Of a stretch of DNA of 14,465 nt, positions 8,111-14,465 are shown one piece after another. Under the pieces are notes generated by a model that was not told the origin of the DNA, did no database searches, and worked only from the letters and a program-made list of their open reading frames with translations. The number at the start of each line of letters is the position of its first letter. The first letter of the stretch is position 1. Position numbers and translations under genes: made by a program. Origin of the DNA: Vairimorpha ceranae (lineage: Eukaryota > Microsporidia > Nosematidae); assembly GCF_000988165.1 (NCBI RefSeq), contig NW_020169383.1, positions 1 through 14,465 on the forward strand, written 5' to 3'.

Positions 8111-8566
8111 CCTATTATCAAACCCCGTTTGGTAACATTTCTAAAAAATTTTATAGCGTGGCCATTTTTGGCCTATGTAAGGTTTTGTAGAATTTTAAAT
8201 TATGTTGTATGAAATTTAACTTTTTTTATTCGTTACGCTGTTAGAGGTAAAAAATAACATTTATTTTTTTCAAACTATAAAAAAAATGAATTTTGCATTG
8301 TGAGTAAATATTAAAACGCAGAATTTTATATTTTCAATTTTCGAATCTTTTCTACGTATGAATTGCAAAGATCGACACATGGGTTAAGCCCTTTGCGGGT
8401 TTTAATTACTTAAATAATATTGATGCTTACATGCATAATCAATATTTTTAGACATGAAAAATATTTTTTTATCGTTAATTTTTCTACAAAACAAAAAAAA
8501 TATTAAAAAGAATAGATGTAATTAGCAATTATGTTAATAAATAATACAAACAACCTTTGAAAAAAT
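8111..8566. other. Intergenic region with small hairpins
   Basis: No gene is visible. GGCC-ATTTTT-GGCC at 8160-8173 is a short hairpin. AAGCCC (8386-8391) pairs with GGGTTT (8397-8402, one G-T pair) around a TTTGC loop and continues into TTAATT, in a slightly GC-richer patch at 8365-8402. The latter lies about 165 bases past the stop of the minus-strand gene. No poly(A) signal lies close to that stop. Confidence 0.45.
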
Positions 8567-9907
8567 TTAATGTTGATCATTTTTTTCAAATATTTCTCTT
8601 AATTTCGATAGTCTACTGTAAAATAAATTAAATCTTCTTTCAACAAAAAATATTAACCTGTTAACTTCATAAAAATCACAATAAGAAACACAACAAAAGA
8701 CGCCGTCATAAATTCTGTGTAAATTTTTACAAATAAATTTAAAAATTAAAAGTTTTTGAGACACGTCTGCATACCTGCTAAATTGATTAAATGCTAGATT
8801 TAATGAATTTAAAAAATCTTCCTTATTTTTCTTTTTCTTTGTATTAATATAAATTTCACATATAGTCTTTAAAAAACTTAAAAGATTTTTTAGAGCAAAA
8901 ATTGATTTTTGTTTCAAGTCATCAGAAAGATTAGATATTTCAAGTTTCTTAATAAATTGCGGCATTCGACTTTTAATTGTAAGCTTAAAAAACATTCTAA
9001 ACTTCTTTTCAGATTCCTTGTATTTTCCAAAAAGTTCGCGCTCGCTAGCTGTAAATTGACTTTTTAGTGTTGTTCCACTAGTCTTATTTTTTCTTTTAGA
9101 CTTAGAAGCAATTTCATCGCCGTTTGTTTGTATATTAGATACTTTGTTAGTTTTTGGTTTTGTCTCTTTATCTTTTTCGTTGTTATCATTTTTGTAAGAA
9201 TTATTTAAAGAATAACTACCTTTAGAGGTATTTTTTAACAATACATTATCAAAATTAAATAGAGCATCTGTTTGAACATCATTTAGTTCATTTACACCAT
9301 TAGTTTTTAAGTAATAATTTTGATTTTTTGACAAAACCAAAACATTATTATTTTTCTGTAAAAATGCATTGTTTTCTGAAGTAACACATTGTTTTTGTAT
9401 TAAATCATTTTGATTTTTATGTAATAATAAATTCTTATTATTATTCCAAGATGTATTAATTTGAGAGTGTTCTGCTGTATAATTCCCACCACTATTTGAG
9501 GTTTTGAGACATGTTTTGTCACTTATCGATTGTTTTGATGTACAATATTGTTTCTTAGATACATATTTAGCAGCTGTGCTTCTTGTGAAATCTTGTGGTA
9601 TCAAATTGTTCTCTTCACTTATTGAAGACGAAAAATTACATAAATCATAATTAACATTTTTACATTTACCGTTTAAATCTTTTCCTGTAAAATCTGTTAA
9701 TAAATTAGAATCAGATTGATTTACATCTAAATATTTATTTACTGTCTTAATCGCTTCTTGACTCTTTTGTGGTATACCTACGTTCTCACAAAAATCTCTA
9801 TTTTCGTATGCTTTTGAAGTACTTGATATATTTATTCTTAGATCTAATGGTTCATTATGATCTAATATTGCTGTTGAACAAAAGATTGCCTGTAACCATG
9901 AAAACAT
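8567..9907 (-). CDS. Hypothetical protein with N-terminal leader, Asn/Ser/Lys-rich linker and helical C-terminal domain (446 aa)
   Basis: An intact intron-less ORF. The start at 9907 is chosen because it gives a short hydrophobic leader (MFSWLQAIFCSTAIL) followed by DHNEPLDLRI; the leader is a borderline signal peptide. Residues 35-275 are low-complexity and rich in Asn, Ser, Lys and Gln, typical of disordered linkers. A basic patch SKSKRKNK (268-275) could be a nuclear-localisation-type signal. Residues about 285-440 look like a compact helical bundle with regularly spaced hydrophobics, a second lysine run (357-360), and a late cysteine group (393, 405, 406, 410). No enzymatic motif is seen and the family is not recognised. 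PLDLR (20-24) resembles the PxDLS docking motif of CtBP partners, but that is weak. Leader and nuclear signal point to different locations, so the site of action is open. The upstream sequence on this strand, TTTTAGCCGTTAA, has GCC instead of a CCC triplet. Confidence 0.85.
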   Translation of the reverse strand: MFSWLQAIFCSTAILDHNEPLDLRINISSTSKAYENRDFCENVGIPQKSQEAIKTVNKYLDVNQSDSNLLTDFTGKDLNGKCKNVNYDLCNFSSSISEENNLIPQDFTRSTAAKYVSKKQYCTSKQSISDKTCLKTSNSGGNYTAEHSQINTSWNNNKNLLLHKNQNDLIQKQCVTSENNAFLQKNNNVLVLSKNQNYYLKTNGVNELNDVQTDALFNFDNVLLKNTSKGSYSLNNSYKNDNNEKDKETKPKTNKVSNIQTNGDEIASKSKRKNKTSGTTLKSQFTASERELFGKYKESEKKFRMFFKLTIKSRMPQFIKKLEISNLSDDLKQKSIFALKNLLSFLKTICEIYINTKKKKNKEDFLNSLNLAFNQFSRYADVSQKLLIFKFICKNLHRIYDGVFCCVSYCDFYEVNRLIFFVERRFNLFYSRLSKLREIFEKNDQH

Positions 9908-9911
9908 TTAA

Positions 9912-10110
9912 CGGCTAAAATATTTAAAAATTTATCAGAATTTACAATTAGAATATCAATCAGCATTAAACTATTTATATGAAAGAATGGATTCAATACG
10001 TCAAACCTACATATGATCAAAAAAGTAAATTATCACAAAAATATAAATTAATTTTTTTAGAAATTTATACTGATAAAGATAAAATTCTAAGTAAAATATT
10101 TTACTGTTAA
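9912..10110 (+). pseudogene. Small frameshifted ORF pair, unidentified
   Basis: A 34-codon open stretch, 9912-10016, reads RLKYLKIYQNLQLEYQSAL and then NYLYERMDSIRQTYI. It overlaps a 43-codon ORF with its own ATG at 9979 (MKEWIQYVKPTYDQKSK, TDKDKILSKIFYC) ending at TAA 10108. A one-base shift near 10010 would join SIRQTY to DQKSKL smoothly into a charged, helical, coiled-coil-like peptide. It is transcribed away from the neighbouring minus-strand gene, with only a few bases between. It may be a broken gene, the tail of an older gene, or a small real ORF. The length is within chance expectation, so support comes only from composition. Confidence 0.28.
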
Positions 10111-13100
10111 AAAATATTAACAGGAATGTAAAATAAATAATTAATCAATAACAAATTAATTTAATTGTAATCAGAACTTCAATTAGAGTGATCTTGTTTT
10201 AAAAATAACTGTGTACAGACTAAGCTCTAAAGAAACCTTTTTAGAAAAAATAATATTTTTCTAAAATCTTTTCTTTTTATTTAATTTAGTTAAATTAAAA
10301 AAAATGATTTTAAGACAAATTATATTGTATATAATAAATAAGGACAGGGGGTTTTAGATTCATTTAGTTTTTCTTGCTTTTGCTGCAAAGGACAGTATAC
10401 AATGCAGAGAGTCAAAAAAAATTAAAATATTTTTCTTTATTATAATAAACTAAAATGTATGATACAATCTTTTAAATGTTATGTTTACGTTCAAGACAAA
10501 TGCAAATAGTTTATTTACAGTAAAAAGTGATTATGTTTTTACTTTACTTAAAATTATTAGCATTCTAAACTAAGGACCACATAAATTAATATTTTTTAAC
10601 ATTTTCGCTTGTGGTATACAGCCACTTAAGATACTTTAAGTCAAATAATTTATTAGAAAATAATTCTTCTTTTTAATAGTTTTGATTGGTAGAAATTAAA
10701 ATAAATATTTAAACAAAATAAATTAACATTAATGAGATGTGGTTAATAATAATACATTGTTATTATATAATGTATAAACATTAAAAATATTTATTAAAAT
10801 GTTGTGTCAAAGAATAAAATAAAAATATAATTTTGTATGTTACTGCTCGTATATTATATGCAAATGTTCAATTAAATATGCATCTAATGTTAGTGTTTGT
10901 AAAAATTGTCATAACTCTAAAATAATTATCTTGTAATTTTAGTGCTTTTTACTTATAAATTTAATGCCAAATAAATAAAAGGTGTTACTAAAATATGTAA
11001 CCAAGTAAGATAAAATGTTAATAAAAAATTTATGTTTTATTACTAAGATGCAAAGTGGTTTTTTATTTAATTAATGGATTTTTATATAATAGTTTTTTTA
11101 AGTAAGAATTTTTTTTGGAATAAGTATTAAATTTATAAGGACTTTATATAAAGTTAAATAACATTTATTAATTACTAATAATTACAATAAATTGTAAATA
11201 AAACTTCACATTTATCAATCTTCGAAGTATGAAGCGAATGAATTGTATGTGATAATAAATCTTAAAAACTAAATACTAAATTATTTAAAAAATTAGTTTG
11301 AATGAATAATGAGGCTTATACGAAATATTTGAAAATAAACGACTAATAAATTGCAAATAATTAAATTTCATAATTTATAGCTAAATAAATTTTTTAAAAC
11401 TTATTTTTATACTATTTCAATGTTGTAGTTACTATTAAATATAAATTTGCCATGACAAATTAAGTTCTTTGTATGTAAAACATAAAACGATTAAAAAACA
11501 GGCCGAAGGTTCAATAGGCAATGCTATCTATGATTGTGTAAGCAGGAACCAGCCTTAATTTTGAAAGGATCTTCTTATAATTGATACATTTCGTTTCTGA
11601 CGAGAATTAAAATTTTTATTCTTTTTTTGAATATTAGCCGACAACTACGCCTATGGGCACAATAGCGGAATTATATGAATACAAATTGTTTAAATATCTA
11701 ATACCAATTTTTAAAATAATGTTTATTTTTGAAAATAAATTCATTACAACGTCTTCTGATATTTTTTTTCAATTTTTACAAAATAAAATTTTATTAGTTT
11801 TTGTTCAAACCGTGTTTTAGCTTACAATAAATTAAGAAGCATAAACAATGTTGTTAACTAAAAGTTGCATAATTGTGTAAAATTTTTGGTTAAATATATG
11901 TGTTTCTATTATTATTTATTATTGTTGTATTCATGTCTTTTCACACTCTCATTTTGCTAAGATGTAATATTTATTTTAATATTTTTAAACTACTTAACAT
12001 TCTAAAACGTTTTAAATTATTTTTTTTATGTATATTTTTTCATTTTTCTGTTCTATTACATCTTATGGGTTTTTAAGCTATTTATTTCTCAGAGTTTGTC
12101 AACATTATTAGTAGTTTTTCTTAAATTTGCAAATTATTGGGGTAAATTGACACTTGTCAAATGAAAATTTTTTTTAAATATAAACACATTTAAAGATTAA
12201 ATTACGAAATCATCGGACTTTTTTACTATTAAGTTTGGACGTGATTTTGTATATCAAAATTTAACGAATCATATTAATTCGATAAAATTATATTTATAAA
12301 CAAAATAAATGCAAAAAGATTAAGAATTGTTTTGAAGGTAATTTTAAATTAAGAAATAGAACATCAAAATAGTTAGAAATGATTTTTTTATAATGTAATC
12401 AATAACATTATTTTTTAAAATTTGATACAATAAAATGAAAAATGCTATATGGAAATTAGTATCACAACAAAATAAAGATTTAAAAATAAAATGTCTTCTT
12501 GCTTAAATTGTTAGTATATTTATTTATTTCTTGATTTTGTCGTGCTATAAATAAATGTCTTTAAAATTAAAATATTAATAAAAATCCTTTTTACCTAATT
12601 GAGTAAATATAATTAACGATTAACCAAAATGCGTGTTTATTTTCTTACCTATTTAGTCTCTAAAGTATAAATATTATTTTATAAACCATTTAAAATAATG
12701 CTTACAACTACAAATTTTGTGTTTTTTTATATTTCTTTTTCTTTTATTGTTACAATGTCACTGTTTTAAATAGCATGTCAGGCTCTTTCTCTACAAAAGT
12801 TTGATTAAATCTAAATATATTCTAGGTTTGGTTTTTTTACTTAAATTATACTATCTTCTAGTATTATTTCATTAAGCGTCATCTTAATGTCGAATTAACA
12901 CATTGTTAAATACATTAAATATCTTCAAATTTTTACAATATAAATGTTTTTATATTTTTTGTGTACTAATATTTTTAAATCTTTCTACAGAGTTTTAGAA
13001 TTAAAAATATTTAAAGTAAATCTTTTGTTTTTTATTTTCCGTGGGGGGTATAAAAATCTATTAAAATGATAAAATTGAAAGAATGTAGAAAATCATAATG

Positions 13101-14345
13101 TAGCTATGTTTTGAACAAAAACCATTTTGCATGTAATTAGCCACAGTGATATATTTTTAACTCTATTTTTATTTTTTTACAAATATTTTTTAATTATAAA
13201 AAACCTTCTTTTGCTTTATCAAAAAAAGAGTTACTATTTAGATGTCAAAGTAAATTAGTATTGTAAATCAAACAATTTACAACATTTCAGAATTTTACCG
13301 GTTTACCCTACTTTTAAACGTGCAATTTTTAATGACCTAAATTGTATAATATCTTTGTAAAAGACCAATTATCGTTTTTAATCTGACCCTATTTCGTTTG
13401 TAATTATATCAATTTATTATTTATTAGCATTATAAATATTGCAAAATTCCCACTTTATCAATTTTTATTCTATTAATTGTTCTTTTACAACTAAATGCAT
13501 GATTATTTATATCTTATTTTATAGGTTAAATGTTTCCATGTAGAAAAATAACCATCTTCTTTTGAAGGCATACCCCCATTCGCTATATCTACAATATTAT
13601 TCATTTTAAAGTTTTGCAAATTGTATTCATAAAGATTTTACTTTAACATTTTACAAATGTAAAATATTTACAGCGTGGTGACTTCTTTCTATTAACTTTC
13701 TAGTAAACATTTTATCAAAAATTTTTGTTCTGTTTATTTATTTTACCTATCAGTAAAAGATTTACAGTTCGGTCTTAAATATTTTCACCATTAAATTTAT
13801 ATTTCACTATCTATTCCTACTTTTTAATTTATGCATTGCTAAGGGTAAAATTTATTATAAAATATTAATTATTTCTAGAAAAGTTAGATTTTTAAACATT
13901 TGGTTAAACACTGCAGTATAATAAGCATAATAGATAATTTAAACCACAAAAAAATATAAATATTTTGTTAAGTAGTTTACGTCACGGTAAAAAGGTTGTA
14001 TTTTATTAGAAAAATCAAATCTTATTTATTTTCCTGTAAATAAATCTTATAATTTTTATTCGTAAAAATAAAATAGTTAAGAATCTCATAAAGTTTAAAT
14101 TAAGGTGACATAATAAAATTTTGAAAAATTTTATAAATGTCATATTCTGTTATTTTAGTAAGCTCCTATTTATGTAAAGTTCTGATACGGGGAAATACAT
14201 AAAAGAATGAATTTTTGAACGACTACTGTAGATAAGAAATCAAAAAATTATTATGTACAATGTAAAGTTGAATATTATTTAAGAGCAAGATATTTGAAAT
14301 AATTGTATGTATAGATTTTTTAGGATTATTTTTTAAATTTAAAGA
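10111..14345. other. AT-rich gene desert
   Basis: More than 4 kb with no ORF of convincing length or composition on either strand and no recognisable RNA gene. Long A and T runs dominate. Slightly GC-richer islands stand out at 10340-10410 (with GGACAGGGGG) and 11500-11660 (with GGCCGAAGGTTCAATAGGC and AGCCGACAACTACGCCTATGG). A 55-residue hydrophobic ORF starts inside the second island (11653-11820, +) but is no longer than chance predicts. A GTGGGGGG tract lies near 13040. Ancient transposon or gene remnants too decayed to identify are likely. Confidence 0.55.
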
Positions 14346-14384
14346 AGGATGATGGAATCATCATCATCAATCATCTATCTATCT
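14346..14384. repeat. Simple ATC / ATCT repeats with a short hairpin
   Basis: GATGATG (14348-14354) pairs perfectly with CATCATC (14359-14365) around GAAT. It continues as ATC triplets and then ATCT tetranucleotides up to the inverted 29-mer. Such tracts are prone to slippage, and here they may be the end of the same dispersed element. Confidence 0.6.
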
Positions 14385-14413
14385 GTATATATAAAAAGTT
14401 TGAATTTGAACAT
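14385..14413 (-). repeat. 29-bp dispersed repeat, right (inverted) copy
   Basis: The reverse complement of this segment matches 801-829 at 27 of 29 bases. On its own strand it is followed by (GATA)n-like and then GAT-rich sequence, whereas the left copy is followed by GGCTAGCTTACG and the palindromic direct repeat, so only the 29-mer is clearly shared. Confidence 0.55.
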
Positions 14414-14465
14414 TTTTTTATTTTTTAACCCTTCTTTTTTTAAAATTGTGAAATTCTGTTTTAAT

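Noticed and set aside
10481..10573. 30-residue plus-strand ORF (MFTFKTNANSLFTVK)
   Set aside because: Short and without any signal or homology clue.
11490..11560. Possible tRNA suggested by GGTTCAATAGG
   Set aside because: No matching D-arm, anticodon stem or acceptor stem could be paired around it on either strand.
11653..11820. 55-residue plus-strand ORF (MGTIAELYEYKLFKYLI)
   Set aside because: By rough stop-codon expectation a few ORFs of this length should occur by chance in the desert; the second half is phenylalanine-rich as expected from T-runs.
5931..13050. Isolated G5-G6 tracts (near 5935, 10348 and 13042) as G-quadruplex sites
   Set aside because: Each is a single G-run without three partner runs nearby, so no quadruplex motif is formed.

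Overview
The window is very AT-rich (by eye roughly three quarters or more A+T) and gene-poor. It holds two long intact open reading frames, one probable partial gene at the left edge, and several decayed coding relics. The setting fits a low-density microsporidian genome. Three signs point that way: intron-less K/N/I/F-rich proteins with N-terminal hydrophobic leaders and no family I recognise; a CCC triplet a few bases before the first start codon, like the CCC/GGG-type start-proximal signal known in microsporidia; and relics of two transposon classes common in these parasites, a Ty3/gypsy retrotransposon and an MDE/ISXO2-like (IS1595-type) DNA transposon. The assignment is an inference; no rRNA, tRNA or housekeeping gene is present to prove it.

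Layout. Positions 1-171: GC-richer 3' end of a probable membrane-protein gene, partial. 172-1081: intergenic, with two diverged copies of a 46-bp direct repeat (282-327 and 833-878) and a 29-mer (801-829) that recurs inverted at the far end of the window (14385-14413). 1082-2650 (+): 522-codon gene for a putative secreted protein. 2651-5598: no intact gene, but stop-riddled coding-like stretches, the best at about 4190-5254. 5599-7064: remains of a Ty3/gypsy element in native order (reverse transcriptase, integrase, purine-rich tract, possible LTR stub). 7138-7990: MDE/ISXO2-like transposase pseudogene, followed at 8005-8110 by a G-rich minisatellite. 8567-9907 (-): 446-codon gene with a leader, an Asn/Ser/Lys-rich linker and a helical C-terminal domain. 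9912-10110: small frameshifted ORF pair facing away from that gene. 10111-14465: a desert of over 4 kb, ending in simple ATC/ATCT repeats.

No operon or pathway links the genes. The two intact ORFs look like lineage-specific, possibly exported parasite proteins in a transposon-littered intergenic landscape. I found no convincing new multi-gene system. The items most worth testing are the dispersed repeats, the two orphan leader-bearing proteins and the unidentified pseudogene at 4.2-5.25 kb.
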